Shown: positions 8,697 through 18,931 of the stretch, in pieces
Layout: each line of letters begins with the position of its first letter
Position numbering within the stretch: position 1 is the first letter of the stretch
NCBI GenBank assembly: GCA_963777355.1
Contig: CAVZQK010000007.1
Span: 48,286-112,285 of the forward strand
Origin: DATJHM01 sp963777355
Lineage (GTDB): Bacteria > Chloroflexota > Ktedonobacteria > Ktedonobacterales > Ktedonobacteraceae
Direction: 5' to 3'
Length of the DNA: 64,000 nucleotides
Notes under the pieces: generated by a model
Databases searched by the model: none
Seen by the model: the letters and a program-made list of their open reading frames with translations, nothing else
What the model was told of the DNA's origin: nothing
Program-made: the position numbers and the translations under genes

Positions 8697-9728
8697 TTAC
8701 GCCGATACAGCAGATGGCTGCAACGCAAAGGCGTCCGCCAGCAATTCATACGCCCTGACACGATTCTCATGCCCATACATCATGGCCGAGATCATCAGCT
8801 CATCGGCTCCCGTCTCCTCTACCAGTGCCAGTAACTTCTCTCGCACAACTTCCGGACGACCCAGCGTCTGTCTCGCCCGAATATCGTGCACCACTGCCTG
8901 CTCAGCCGCATTATACCGATAGGCTCGCGCCTCTTCCGGACTGGGCAAGGGACCCGCCTGACCCGTCCGTAAGCGTACCCATGCCAGGGCCATCGACGCG
9001 GCCAGTTCTTCAGCACGCTCATCTGTCTCTGCGCAGATCACGCTGGTTGTTAAAATTACCCGCGCTTTCTCTAAATGCTCAGATGCCATAAAATGCTCTC
9101 GATAGAGCTGTATCGCCGGAAGCGCAAAACCAGGATTGATATGGTGCGCAAAAGCAAAACCTACCCCCAGTGCCGCCGCTGCCTGAGCACTAAAATCACT
9201 TGAACCAAGCAACCAGATCGGTGGTAGCTTAATATCGCTGGGAATCGCCTTTACCGTGCGGAACGGATGCCCCTCCGGAAACTCCTCGCCCTCTCCCGCA
9301 AATGCCAGCATCTCAACCAGTTGCTCCGGAAAATCATCCGCATTTAGTGCCTCTCTGGAACGACGTAATGCCAGCGCGGTCCTCGGATCTGTCCCCGGTG
9401 CGCGGCCAATCCCCAGATCGATGCGCCCCGGATGCAGTGCCTCCAGCATCCGAAAGTTCTCCGCTACCTTTAGTGGAGAATGATTAGGCAGCATTACCCC
9501 ACCAGACCCAACCCGAATATGCTGTGTCACCTGGGCAACATGCCCAATCATAATCTCTGGTGCCGGGCTCGCCGTCATACTGCTATTATGATGCTCTGCT
9601 AACCAGTATCGCGTATATCCTAACGCATCAGCCTTCTGCGCCAGCCGAAGCGTATTCTGTAGTGCCTGCGCACTACCTGACCCTGAGTCTACAACAGAAA
9701 GATCAAGAATGGAAAGAGGGAGTGTCAT
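8697..9728 (-). CDS. LLM-class flavin-dependent monooxygenase (MsnO8-like)
   Basis: 343-residue luciferase-like (bacterial luciferase fold) oxidoreductase using reduced FMN or F420. Seen: the start LSILDLSVV, WLAEHHN near residue 43, VGSGGVMLPNH near 75 and LGIGRAPGTDP near 103, all typical of the single-component group annotated MsnO8/YwcH-like. The TIM-barrel length is normal. It stands alone, convergent with pyrC. The substrate is unknown. Confidence 0.88.
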   Translation of the reverse strand: MTLPLSILDLSVVDSGSGSAQALQNTLRLAQKADALGYTRYWLAEHHNSSMTASPAPEIMIGHVAQVTQHIRVGSGGVMLPNHSPLKVAENFRMLEALHPGRIDLGIGRAPGTDPRTALALRRSREALNADDFPEQLVEMLAFAGEGEEFPEGHPFRTVKAIPSDIKLPPIWLLGSSDFSAQAAAALGVGFAFAHHINPGFALPAIQLYREHFMASEHLEKARVILTTSVICAETDERAEELAASMALAWVRLRTGQAGPLPSPEEARAYRYNAAEQAVVHDIRARQTLGRPEVVREKLLALVEETGADELMISAMMYGHENRVRAYELLADAFALQPSAVSA

Positions 9729-9872
9729 CGTCTATGTCCTTTAACCCAACCTTGTAAAGCAAACCAAATTATCTCTAAACTCTTTCTACGATAACAATCT
9801 CCCATCCCCAAATTATTCGTTTTCCTTCTGCTGAGACTTGCAATACTCAGGGAAATAGGCTCTCATCCAAAT

Positions 9873-9909
9873 AGGAAATTTCAACAGGACTTTTTTGTTG
9901 AAATTTCCT
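9873..9909 (-). terminator. 14-bp inverted repeat downstream of aldehyde dehydrogenase
   Basis: Arms 9873-9886 and 9896-9909 are exact complements around a 9-base loop containing a T run. The hairpin starts 18 bases after the stop codon of the minus-strand aldehyde dehydrogenase gene, so it is a likely terminator. The AT-rich arms also resemble a short palindromic repeat. Confidence 0.55.
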
Positions 9910-9927
9910 GGATAGATCAATAAAGAT

Positions 9928-11682
9928 TCATAAACCCGTTAGCGCAGACCAGAGTACCCCTGGCACTTTGCCCGGCTTAGGATCTTTCTCGACTTCAACA
10001 ATTTTGGGAAAGACCTTACTCGCTACCTTACCCTGTGTGACAAACCAGGCAGGCTTGGGGACACTCCGAAACGGTGCTCGTATCACCGATTTTTGTGGTT
10101 GGGAGAACATTAACGTATTATGTACTACCCCTGTTCCGGACTGAATGTCATTAAGAGGATGTCCTGGAAAAGCACCCCACGTGGTTGCACTCAAGACAAA
10201 ACCTGCCGCAGCCCAGTAATTCAGCCCAATCGTGCCATAGCGCAAATTGACAAGCGCTCGATCTATCGCCGCAGCCATCTGCGGATCTTTCAAGGAGGCT
10301 GGATGCACAAGAAGTGTCACGCTTAGCGTTCCCCACAGCCGCGTATTAGCAAACTCTACGGCTCGATCCAGATACTCAACAGCATTGCGATCATCCAGGG
10401 CCGTCTCTGCAAAAAGACCACAAAAGGCCTCTGTCGTAAAACAGATATCTTTGGCCTGCTCTGGATCAACACCATCAATCAGCGTCCAGGGAAGCTGCCG
10501 CTCATTGGCCTCACCAATCTGCTGCGCGTCCGGATGAGCCGCCACAAAAGCCTCTTGCCTCTGACGAGCTCCTGGATAGAACGCATTGCGCGGCGGCACC
10601 TTGCTCAATACCTGCTGAATCTCCTGGAGCAGCGCTTTTCGTTGTGCCCATTGCGCAAACGTAATAATCACCCGGCTCGCATTGCAGTTAAACCCTGCAT
10701 TTGTGGTGAGCGAACTGGCAATATGTTCCGCCTGATACGCCAGATCCTTTGGACTCCAGGGGCCCGGCACAACAATGATTGGACTTACATTGCCCAACTC
10801 ACCTGTGACGCGTTTCAGCAATACAGGCGTGTTTGCCGCTTTGCGTTCCGCTCCTTCGGGACCAGAACCAAAGACAATCGCGTCAAACGTCTTATCCGAA
10901 CCTGTAATATGAATCTCTTCGATACCAGGATGGTTGCAGAGGTAGGCCCCCTCTTCTGTACCCCCATATGCCAGGCGCAGAAAGCCAGGTTCAATTAATG
11001 CACGCAAACAGTCTTCCATCAGTGGACCCAGATAGGCATTCACCGGATTTAGCTTCAATATCACTACCTGGTCTTCCACAAAGAGCTTATAAAAAACGTC
11101 AGTTGGCCCAATACTGGAGACATTACCAGCACCAAGCACGAGGCAGACCTTTCCGCTATGCTCCTTATCTCGGTAGACAAGGGCCTGGGTCTCAGCGAGC
11201 GTGTCATGCGTGACCCCTGGTTCTTGCCAGACTTCTCCTGTGAGACCTGGAAAGAAGAGACGATCATAGTTTGTTTGCGGAAATACCTGCACTACCACCT
11301 GCCCATCCGGGTGAGTAGTCACGGGTCCAGGAAGTAGTGGATGACCATGCTGCTCTATATCCGTCAGCGATTGCTGCAACTGCCGCAGATTTTTTAGCAT
11401 CGTATATGGTCCCATAGACCATTCTTCGCCCTCAAGATCTGGATCGTTGCTAATCCCTTTGGCTCGGCAACACGCTGAGACCCAGCGTGGCGCAAGCGCG
11501 GCAACACGCTGAATCAGCGTTTCAATGATACGCAGACGCTCCGGGATTGCCAGGGCTACCCAGCCATCTTTATGGGCTTGTAAGACTTGAACCGAGGCAT
11601 CCATGCCTTCTCGCGTTGATGCCTCTATACTACTGGAGACGGTAGGAAATTGAGGTGAACCATGCTGCGCTGCTGTAGCCAC
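9928..11682 (-). CDS. Aldehyde dehydrogenase family protein
   Basis: 584-residue NAD(P)-dependent aldehyde dehydrogenase-superfamily enzyme. Seen: ITGSDKTFD (nucleotide-binding region), TGELGNVSP with the general-base Glu, and GFNCNASR carrying the catalytic Cys, in the usual order. It is longer than the usual 480-500 residues and diverges from the classic families. The GTG at 11682 is chosen because GGAGGG precedes it by 7-8 bases; an upstream in-frame ATG at 11748 has no such site. No linked pathway genes; the substrate is unknown. Confidence 0.85.
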   Translation of the reverse strand: MATAAQHGSPQFPTVSSSIEASTREGMDASVQVLQAHKDGWVALAIPERLRIIETLIQRVAALAPRWVSACCRAKGISNDPDLEGEEWSMGPYTMLKNLRQLQQSLTDIEQHGHPLLPGPVTTHPDGQVVVQVFPQTNYDRLFFPGLTGEVWQEPGVTHDTLAETQALVYRDKEHSGKVCLVLGAGNVSSIGPTDVFYKLFVEDQVVILKLNPVNAYLGPLMEDCLRALIEPGFLRLAYGGTEEGAYLCNHPGIEEIHITGSDKTFDAIVFGSGPEGAERKAANTPVLLKRVTGELGNVSPIIVVPGPWSPKDLAYQAEHIASSLTTNAGFNCNASRVIITFAQWAQRKALLQEIQQVLSKVPPRNAFYPGARQRQEAFVAAHPDAQQIGEANERQLPWTLIDGVDPEQAKDICFTTEAFCGLFAETALDDRNAVEYLDRAVEFANTRLWGTLSVTLLVHPASLKDPQMAAAIDRALVNLRYGTIGLNYWAAAGFVLSATTWGAFPGHPLNDIQSGTGVVHNTLMFSQPQKSVIRAPFRSVPKPAWFVTQGKVASKVFPKIVEVEKDPKPGKVPGVLWSALTGL

Positions 11683-11975
11683 AAAACACCCTCCATTGAA
11701 ATAATCAAGTGCGATACAAAACAGTACGTATAGCCCATTATATGCCATCTGCTTCGCTAATAGGCCAATGTACCACCATTGAAGCCCGTTTCTCTATGGT
11801 ATACTCAGCTATATAGGCTGCAATATTGTATATATGCTGCCTGGCTGAATATCGTCAAAAATCAAGAGTCCGTTTCGGGAGGTACAACCATGTTCGCAAG
11901 ATACCATTTTTTCTCAAGAATGATCTGTGGAAAATATTCGTCTATGAGATATATTAGCAAAGAAAAGGATACTTT

Positions 11976-13228
11976 ATGTCTTTTAATAGAAGGGAACTCA
12001 GCGCACGCCAGGTCTATCTGATCTTCTCCGGTGCCAGCGCACTCTTCTTTAGTCTTATCGTCACGGTAAATCTTGTCTATCAGGTTGAGATAGCCCGCCT
12101 CAATCCTCTCCAGCTTGTCCTGGTAGGTACCTGCATTAGAGATACTGCTTCTTTTGCCAGGTTCCCACCGGTATTCTGGCCGATATCTATAGCCGCCGCC
12201 TGGCCGTCATTATCGGCATGGCAGTCATTGGTATTGGTTTTATTCTCGAAGGCTCAATCCCGCACTTTCCTGCGATCCTCTTAGCTCAGGCCCTCTTCGG
12301 CATCGGGGCAACATTTGCAGATGGAGCAGAGCAGGCCTGGATCACCGATGAAGTAGGCGCGGAGCAGGTCGGTTCTCTCTTCGTGCGTAGCTCCCAGATC
12401 GCATTACTTGGTGGATTGGTAGGCGCTGTTCTGAGTATCATCCTTGCCAGTATCAAACTCAATATTCCTGTCATCGTTGGGGGCGCGTTTTACCTGGTAC
12501 TCGCCATTTTTCTGCTGCTTTTCATGCCTGAAAATGGCTTTCTTCCGACGCCAAAAGCAGAGCGACAATCCTGGCATGAGATCGGCACAACCTTCCTCAC
12601 TGGCACACGCGTCATCCAGCGCAATGCTATTCTACTCATTATTATGCTGGTAGCGCTGTTTTTTGGCCTCTCCAGCGAGGGCTTTGATCGTCTTTCTGTC
12701 GCCCATTTCCTGACGGATTTTCGTTTTCCTACCCTCTGGCAACTCAAACCTGTCGTCTGGTTCGGTCTCTTCTCAGTCATCAGTACCCTGCTCTCATTAC
12801 TGGTCAGCGAACTGGTCAGGCGCTTTGTAGATATGAATAGACAGGCATTGCTCATCACACTCCTGTTTATAAGCAATGCCTGTGCTATTGTCTGTATTCT
12901 GGCATTTGCCCTTACCAATATCTTCGCTCTTGCTGTAACAGGCTACCTGTTCTATGGTATGTTCCGTCAGGTAAATCGCCCTATCTACACTACCTGGCTC
13001 ATCCAGAACATTGATGCCAAAGCCCGCGCCACCTTGATCTCCTTCAATGGACAAATGGATGCTCTAGGACAGATCGCTGGTGGCCCGCCTGTCGGTCTCA
13101 TCGGCTCCGTTTTCTCACTGCGAGCTGCCCTTGTGGCCGTGAGTATTATCCTCTCTCCAATTCTGTTGTTGCTACTGTTTGCTATCAACAAAGCAAGGGT
13201 AAGAATCACTGTTCAACAGACGGAATAG
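11976..13228 (+). pseudogene. MFS transporter, one frameshift
   Basis: Major facilitator superfamily protein of about 417 residues and 12 membrane segments. The first part (from the ATG at 11976, which has AAAGGA 8 bases upstream) covers the first helix up to LQLVLVGT. The remainder continues in another frame from about 12165, with the segment VPTGILAD and the conserved loop YSRRLAVIIG. One missing base near 12145-12165 explains the break. No substrate can be assigned. Confidence 0.8.
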
Positions 13229-13237
13229 TAAGGTTGG

Positions 13238-13262
13238 GAGAAAAGTATGGCCTACTTTTCTC
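13238..13262 (+). terminator. Intrinsic terminator after MFS gene
   Basis: GAGAAAAGTA and TACTTTTCTC pair around a 5-base loop, followed by TCTTCT, 9 bases after the stop codon of the transporter gene. Confidence 0.65.
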
Positions 13263-13372
13263 TCTCTTCTGGGTTGGCTAGAATCGGTCCTGCTTTATTG
13301 CTATTGAGAGAGACGCTTGTTATACTCTCAAGAGTATATAAATTTCTATCTATATTGCATTGAGAGGTATAC

Positions 13373-14412
13373 ATGAAAGTTTTGGTAACGGGAGCGGCGG
13401 GCTTTCTCGGAGGCCATCTGGTTGATATGCTTGTAGAACGTGGGGATGAGGTACGAGCAATGGTGCGCCCTGTAGAGGATAGCAGCTATCTGCGCACAGT
13501 ACCCAATGTGGAGATTGTGAATGGAGATCTCACTGATTCTGCCTCTTTAAAACGAGCCGTACAAGGCGTACAGCGCGTTTATAATATCGCCGCTAAAACT
13601 GGCCCCTGGGGACCAGAGGATGTCTATCGCAAAATTAATGTTCAAGGTCTGGCAGATCTTATCCATGCCTCGCTGGATGCTGGCGTCCAGCGTTTCGTCC
13701 ATACCAGTTCAATCACTGTCTATGGACATAATCTGCAAGGTCTGGTGACGGAAGATCATCCCTATCACGCTGAAGATAATCCCTATAGCCGCACCAAGAT
13801 TGCTGGCGAAAAAATGATCTCTAATCTGGTCAATGATCACAATGCTCCTATTGTCATTGTTCGTCCCGGCTGGATCTACGGTCCCAGAGACAATGCTAGC
13901 TTCGGCAAATATGTGGGTATGATCGAAGCAAAAAAGCTCTTTTTCTTCGGCAATGGCAAAAATATTGTTCCCGCCGTCTATGTGCGTGATGTCGCACAGG
14001 GCTTAATCAAAGCTGGCGATGCCAGTGACAGATACATTGGACGGGCCTATACTATCTGCAACGACGAGCGTGTAACCCAGGAAGAATATCTGAACACCAT
14101 CGCCGATGCTTTGAATGCACCCCACATCTCCCTACATGTTCCCTTCCCATTGCTCTATACCGCTGGGCGTAGCGCCGAACTCATCTGGCAGGCGCTTGGT
14201 CGCAGAAATGCCGCTCCCCCCCGCTGAGTACCTATGGTGTGACACTGCAAGGGCGCGAGCAGATGTTTTCCATAGACCGTGCCCGTCAGGAGCTAGGATA
14301 TGCTCCTGAATATGACATCAAACGTGGTGTGGCTGAAGGGGTGAAGTGGTACCTGGAAACGAAAGCAGGTCGGCAAAACACAGCCACTCCTGTCACCAGC
14401 TCTACACGTTAG
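13373..14412 (+). pseudogene. NAD-dependent epimerase / 3-beta-HSD family protein, frameshift in C7 run
   Basis: Extended short-chain dehydrogenase of about 346 residues. Seen: TGAAGFLGGHLV (NAD-binding GxxGxxG), a catalytic YSRTK-type motif (residues about 141-145, with Tyr and Lys) and RPGWIYGP. The open frame stops at 14227, but the family's C-terminus (YGVTLQGRE, ELGYAPEYD, GVKWYLE) continues in the next frame to a stop at 14412. The switch lies in a run of seven C (14216-14222), explained by one lost C. Probably NAD-dependent sugar- or sterol-type oxidoreduction; the substrate is unknown. Confidence 0.82.
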
Positions 14413-14462
14413 GCTCGACAGACGTTTTCAGTGGCATAAAAGATTCAGGCTCTTATTCATTA

Positions 14463-14502
14463 AAGGAACAGGGAGGTTCAGGCATGGACTTCCCTGTTCC
14501 TT
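14463..14502. terminator. 12-bp hairpin between convergent genes
   Basis: AAGGAACAGGGA (14463-14474) and TCCCTGTTCCTT (14491-14502) pair around a 16-base loop between the epimerase gene and the GT87 gene. The stop codon of the latter lies in the loop. A T-rich tail follows on the plus strand. Confidence 0.6.
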
Positions 14503-16019
14503 GTTTCTCCCTCCTCATAAAGAGGAAAAGTACGTTCATCTTGCAGTGTGACCTGAAGCGGCTTCCGCTCACGAACCTGGAACCAGTTAAAGAGATAGGC
14601 GAGCGTAAACAAGACAAAGAACGTATTGCGGAGCGTCACGGCCTCAATAAATCCAGGAATATAGGGAATATCCAGTAGTGTTGCTACTGGACGCGTATAG
14701 AGATACGAATAGATATATGTGGTCGTCAGCGAAACTGCGCTCCACATCAACAGGCTCATGCCGTCGAAAACTCCCGCATAGACCAGCAAGGGAATCAGCC
14801 AGATCAGATATTGGGGACTAAATACCTTTCCGCTTGCCACAAAGACCAGCAAGAGCGCAATACAAGCCTGTGCTATATCAAGCTTTCCGCACCACTGAAG
14901 CCAGAGTGTATAGACCACTCCAGAGAGGAGAAGACAGGTACCCAGCATTCCCACAATCCCACCCAGACTGCTCAGAAGATTAAGAGAGCCAAAATGGTCA
15001 TCAATACTCACTGGAAAGCCAAAATGTGAGCCAAGCCAGAGTAGCGAGCTTCCCGTAGCCTCAACCTGGATTGGCCGAGAAACAAAATACGTAATCTGAT
15101 CGAGGACAGCCCCTTGAAAGTTAAAAAGTGCAAAAAAGCCAGTCACTCCACCAACCAGGCTCAAAAAAAATGCAAAATTGTGCCAGCGCCAGCGTCTTGC
15201 ACTTTGCAATAGTGACCAGAACTGTCCAGGCAACTGTGTGATGTTTCCATGCGCAGGCAGCAATCTAAGCCGACCATAAGAGTGTTGTTCTGCAAGGAAA
15301 AGCGCAGGCAGCAGCAAAATGGGATAAATTTTGAAGAGGACCCCGAATGCCAGAGCCACATACGCTGCAGTCCAATGCTTACGCTCAGCCGCAATCACGC
15401 ACAGGAGGGTGAGAACCGCCGGGATGAGATCATAGCGTACTTGCGCGGTAGCAATGGCACCGATAAACATATAAAAGGCAAATACCAGCGCCGCACCCTT
15501 CGGCCCAAAACGCAGCAGCAACCAGTAAACAAGGACCATGATCAATGACATGAAGAGCGCGAAAAAAAGCTGGTAATAAGCTAGCGGTGCCAGCAACGCC
15601 AATGAGAATGGCAGTATTGTCAGGGCTGGATATTCTTTCGGTAGCATGTGAAATGCTGGCTGCATGGAAGATAGCGCAAGAAAGCTGCATTGGGTAGAGG
15701 GAAGTAACTTTGTCGCGTTGCTACCAAGCCAGAAAGTAAGCGCATAACACTGATAGCGAGCTGGATCGGTTTTGGGTAAGAAGATCTGCCAGGAAGCGCC
15801 ACAGAACATGCAGACCGTAGCAATAATAATAGGAAGATATGCGACAACGCCTCGGCGTGTCAGTAATGTATCATGCACAAAAACGAAAAAGCTTCGTGTT
15901 TTGTTCAGGGATGGCGGTACAGATTCTTGCCACAAAAGCGTTTTGTTTCCTCTCTCCAACGTTTGACACAAACTTATAGACGGTGCTACAATCCCGAACA
16001 GGATGGTATGCAACGGCAT
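14478..16019 (-). CDS. GT87-type polyprenol-phosphate-mannose-dependent glycosyltransferase
   Basis: Multi-pass membrane glycosyltransferase of the DUF2029/GT87 type, which uses polyprenyl-phospho-mannose to glycosylate envelope lipids or glycans on the outer face. Up to 513 residues with about 10-12 hydrophobic segments. The acidic pair after the first helix (LPKTDPARY) and YRYDLIPAV-like and FKIYPILLLP segments fit the family. The start is unsure: the ATG at 16019 has no clear ribosome-binding site, whereas a TTG at 15935 follows GAGAGGAAAC. It is divergent from the peroxiredoxin gene. Confidence 0.8.
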   Translation of the reverse strand: MPLHTILFGIVAPSISLCQTLERGNKTLLWQESVPPSLNKTRSFFVFVHDTLLTRRGVVAYLPIIIATVCMFCGASWQIFLPKTDPARYQCYALTFWLGSNATKLLPSTQCSFLALSSMQPAFHMLPKEYPALTILPFSLALLAPLAYYQLFFALFMSLIMVLVYWLLLRFGPKGAALVFAFYMFIGAIATAQVRYDLIPAVLTLLCVIAAERKHWTAAYVALAFGVLFKIYPILLLPALFLAEQHSYGRLRLLPAHGNITQLPGQFWSLLQSARRWRWHNFAFFLSLVGGVTGFFALFNFQGAVLDQITYFVSRPIQVEATGSSLLWLGSHFGFPVSIDDHFGSLNLLSSLGGIVGMLGTCLLLSGVVYTLWLQWCGKLDIAQACIALLLVFVASGKVFSPQYLIWLIPLLVYAGVFDGMSLLMWSAVSLTTTYIYSYLYTRPVATLLDIPYIPGFIEAVTLRNTFFVLFTLAYLFNWFQVRERKPLQVTLQDERTFPLYEEGETRNREVHA

Positions 16020-16130
16020 TTATAAGCTTCTGTACCATATCAGACGAATGGCGTGAAGTGCCAGTCACCAGGATGGAAGATCTCATAGAAAGAGATCTCG
16101 AAAATTGACCCGAAAAGGATACAAATTTTC

Positions 16131-16619
16131 ATGGATAGCAGAAATCGTACCGAGACAAAGACGTTAAAGGTGGGAGATACCGCACCTGACTTCACTTTGA
16201 AAAGCGCTAATAAAGAGGAATGGCGTCTGGCCGACTTCCGTGGCAAAGAGAATGTTGTGCTGGCATTCGTGCCTTTTGCCTTTAGCAGTGTCTGCTCCGC
16301 ACAGCTTCCTTCCTATGAGGCGGAACTAGATCGATTTAAAGATCTCGATGCCGAACTGGTTTCTATCAGTATGGATAGCATTCATGCTTTAAGTGCCTGG
16401 TCGAAAACGATGAATACAACCTTTCCTCTGCTCTCCGATTTTTATCCACAAGGATTGGTAACCGACCTGTATGGCGTCCGGCACGCCGCCGGTATGCCTG
16501 AACGATCTTTATTTGTCATCGATAAAGAAGGTATTATCCGTTATATCGAAGTCACCAGCGCCCCTGGCGAACTACCTGACAACGAGGATCTTTTCGAGGC
16601 CCTGCGCAAAACTGCCTAG
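16131..16619 (+). CDS. Peroxiredoxin (AhpC/TSA family, AhpE/Bcp-like)
   Basis: 162-residue thiol peroxidase that reduces hydroperoxides. Seen: VGDTAPDFTL near the start and AFSSVCSAQL with the peroxidatic Cys; no second Cys is in a resolving position, so it is a likely 1-Cys (AhpE-like) enzyme needing an external thiol. The ATG at 16131 has AAAAGGA upstream. Divergent from the GT87 gene; no obvious operon partner. Confidence 0.92.
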   Translation: MDSRNRTETKTLKVGDTAPDFTLKSANKEEWRLADFRGKENVVLAFVPFAFSSVCSAQLPSYEAELDRFKDLDAELVSISMDSIHALSAWSKTMNTTFPLLSDFYPQGLVTDLYGVRHAAGMPERSLFVIDKEGIIRYIEVTSAPGELPDNEDLFEALRKTA

Positions 16620-16792
16620 TGGCCCTTCTCCCTTCATCACCATAAACTTTACAGATGAATGGCCGCTCGCATCTCGAAATTGCCTGATTACGCAGTGCGG
16701 AAAAAGCCGCAGAGGAAGCCAGATCTGATCCAACTTCCTCTGCTTGATCCCGATGAGAATCAACCGCAGCAGATCTCATCATGAGGGAACTC

Positions 16793-17260
16793 TCATTCCT
16801 GCTCTGCCGGTGGCTGAGGGATCAACTCGCTTTCACGCGGTGGGTGCCATGCGTCCAAAAACTCGGTGACTTTTTCTGGCAGGAAGTGCAGAGCCACAGG
16901 AGCGAGCTTCAGTCGGGTTGTAATTATCTGGGATCGTCGGTCTGCCTCTTTCACATAGTGTGCGACCATCTGTTCCAGATACTGCCGGACGAGGGCTTGA
17001 TCTTCGCAAATGGAAACGCGTCCATACAGGCTGATAGAGCGCCCCCCTTCTCCAACACAGAGCGCGATGCGGGGATCACGACGCAGATTCTTGATTTTCT
17101 GGCTGTGGCCCGGAGTACACATGATGAGCGTCCCATCATCTGCCAGCAGATAGTAGATCGTAGTGACGTGGGGACTGCCATCTTTGTTCAATGTACTGAC
17201 TACCGCAACATGGTCTTCACGAAGAAACTCCCTGGCCTGATCAGAAAGCATGTTTGTCAT
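16793..17260 (-). CDS. PPOX-class F420/FMN-dependent oxidoreductase
   Basis: 155-residue split-barrel flavoprotein of the pyridoxamine-phosphate-oxidase-like superfamily. Seen: VAVVSTLNKDGSPHVTTIYY (residues about 17-36) and a basic KIKNLRRDPR segment that contacts the cofactor phosphate. The ATG at 17260 is chosen because AAGGAGAGAG precedes it; the longer frame to 17386 adds 42 residues without family resemblance. In Chloroflexota such proteins are usually F420-dependent, but FMN use cannot be excluded. Confidence 0.85.
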   Translation of the reverse strand: MTNMLSDQAREFLREDHVAVVSTLNKDGSPHVTTIYYLLADDGTLIMCTPGHSQKIKNLRRDPRIALCVGEGGRSISLYGRVSICEDQALVRQYLEQMVAHYVKEADRRSQIITTRLKLAPVALHFLPEKVTEFLDAWHPPRESELIPQPPAEQE

Positions 17261-17477
17261 AGATCTCTCTCTCCTTTTCCTCATAGTGGTTATTGAGTAT
17301 GCGACATTGTTGCTTGCACAACAATTTGGTGTATACTGCACTGTTGTACAGTTGAAAGTGTAAGGGCGCGTCACATCCTTCGGCAATCAGCAAACAGGCC
17401 AGATCGTTGTGTAGACAACATCAAAGGGAAAGTGTTGGTTTTCAAGAGACGTGGAACAGAGACCCACGAGGAGAAAG

Positions 17478-17651
17478 ATGTCCAGAGCAGTCAATGAGAA
17501 CGACCCACGCGTGCAGCCTTCTCCTGAAGTTGTTTTACCAAGCAGCCGCTTTTCTAGTGTAGAACCATACGACCTACTTGGAAAAGGCCGAGCGTTGCGT
17601 CACTACATCCTGATACCGTTGGGGATTGCTTGGCTGCCCAACGGTATATGA
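17478..17651 (+). CDS. Small hypothetical protein, 57 residues
   Basis: Unrecognised. The ATG at 17478 has a strong GAGGAGAAAG box directly upstream and a promoter-like pair (TTGCTT, 16 bases, TATACT) lies about 150 bases before it. The N-terminal half is polar, Pro/Ser-rich; the C-terminal half is hydrophobic and ends GIAWLPNGI. It is the first open frame upstream of the ATP-grasp ligase on the same strand. It could be a precursor peptide or a truncated gene; coding status is uncertain. Confidence 0.35.
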   Translation: MSRAVNENDPRVQPSPEVVLPSSRFSSVEPYDLLGKGRALRHYILIPLGIAWLPNGI

Positions 17652-17955
17652 TCCTCTAAATGAAACCTATATAGCTAATTTGTATGAATTCGTGTGGTTC
17701 ACATGGTTTTTTCCCCTTCGTATTTTTTACATTCTTTTAATAAAAAGACCCGCTGAAGAGGGAAAAATGAGAATGTTTTTGCGTAACAAAGCTTTTTTAG
17801 CAAGATTACACTTTATTCACAGTAAAATAGTACTTGGATTTAATCTTATTATCACCTTTATATTAAGGTCGTGTTAATATATACTAATGAAGAAACAAGG
17901 TCTGTAAAAAAAATTTCTGAACAATTTCATTGACATTTTTCTGTGGGGGAAAAAA
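17652..17955 (+). other. AT-rich spacer with one possible 36-codon ORF
   Basis: A 304-base, strongly AT-rich stretch before the ATP-grasp gene. An ATG at 17767 with GAGGGA upstream opens a 36-codon frame (to 17877) that is basic and hydrophobic. I do not recognise it and it may be chance. The spacer also holds T runs and TTGACA at about 17929, which could be part of the promoter of the ATP-grasp gene. Confidence 0.3.
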
Positions 17956-18882
17956 ATGCGTTTCTGTTTTATTGTAGAGGCTCAATATCGTCATGATTCT
18001 ATGCCCCTCAACGTCTTAAATCAATTACTTGCCTGGAACCATGAGGTTGATATTCTAGAACCACAAAGTACCACTTTATACCTGCCTGATCTGTTTAGCC
18101 AACATTATGATGCCTATGTGCTTAAAACTGTCTCTGATGGTCCTGGACTTACCCTGCTGGAGGCTGCGGAGGCCGCCGGCATTCCTACTATCAATCGCTC
18201 ACAGGCAATACGCCATGTACGTAATAAAGCTGTTGCTATGGCGATTGCAATGGCTCATGGCTTGCCTACTCCACAAACATACTTCCTGTCTGATCCACGT
18301 CTCCTTTACCAAATCCCTGATGAACAATTTCCTCTGGTGCTTAAACCAAATAATGGGAGCTCCTGCCGGGACATTTATTACATCAGCGACGCCTCAGAAT
18401 TATCATGCCTGGATCTATCAATGCAAAATCCTGGTTTCTGGCTCGCACAACATTATGAAGAGAATTGTGGCTTTGATACCAAATTGTATGTCGCAGGTGA
18501 GCAGGTATTCGCCGTTGCCAAGCGCTCTCCTTTACATCCCGATATCTCTGTGGAGAAGCGTTTGATTCCGCTTACCTCTGAGTTACGCCATCTGGCACTA
18601 ACTATTGGACAGCTTTTTGGCCTGGATATCTATGGTCTGGATATTGTTGAGACGGCTCATGGCCCGATGATCGTTGATGTAAATGATTTTCCTAGCTTTG
18701 GCAATATTCCTGAAGCGGAAAAATTGCTGGCAAATTGCGTTCTGGAGACAACTAGACGCTATCAGCGCCTACGTGTTGAGCAACCAATTCCGTTTGCTCT
18801 TCCACAAACAACACTTTTTCCCCTTGCTAAACCAAGCTATGTCCATTTGAGCTCATTACCACCTTCTTTTGTTATTCACTAA
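17956..18882 (+). CDS. ATP-grasp domain protein (RimK-like)
   Basis: 308-residue ATP-grasp enzyme, a family that joins a carboxylate to an amine or thiol through an acyl-phosphate. Seen: an N-terminal pre-ATP-grasp domain, FPLVLKPNNGSSCRDIYYI (ATP-binding Lys and small-residue loop, about 130-150), and the Mg-binding end MIVDVNDFPSFGN (about 238-250). GTGGGGGA precedes the ATG. The closest recognisable types are RimK/LysX ligases; the substrate is unknown. A cupin gene follows after 49 bases on the same strand, and one or two small ORFs precede it. Confidence 0.8.
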   Translation: MRFCFIVEAQYRHDSMPLNVLNQLLAWNHEVDILEPQSTTLYLPDLFSQHYDAYVLKTVSDGPGLTLLEAAEAAGIPTINRSQAIRHVRNKAVAMAIAMAHGLPTPQTYFLSDPRLLYQIPDEQFPLVLKPNNGSSCRDIYYISDASELSCLDLSMQNPGFWLAQHYEENCGFDTKLYVAGEQVFAVAKRSPLHPDISVEKRLIPLTSELRHLALTIGQLFGLDIYGLDIVETAHGPMIVDVNDFPSFGNIPEAEKLLANCVLETTRRYQRLRVEQPIPFALPQTTLFPLAKPSYVHLSSLPPSFVIH

Positions 18883-18931
18883 TAATCTTTGTTGTTTGAG
18901 CATCTTGTCTCGTAGTGGCTGAAAGGAATGT

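Noticed and set aside
11779..12021. 80-codon plus-strand open frame before the MFS gene
   Set aside because: It overlaps the MFS start in another frame and has no family resemblance.
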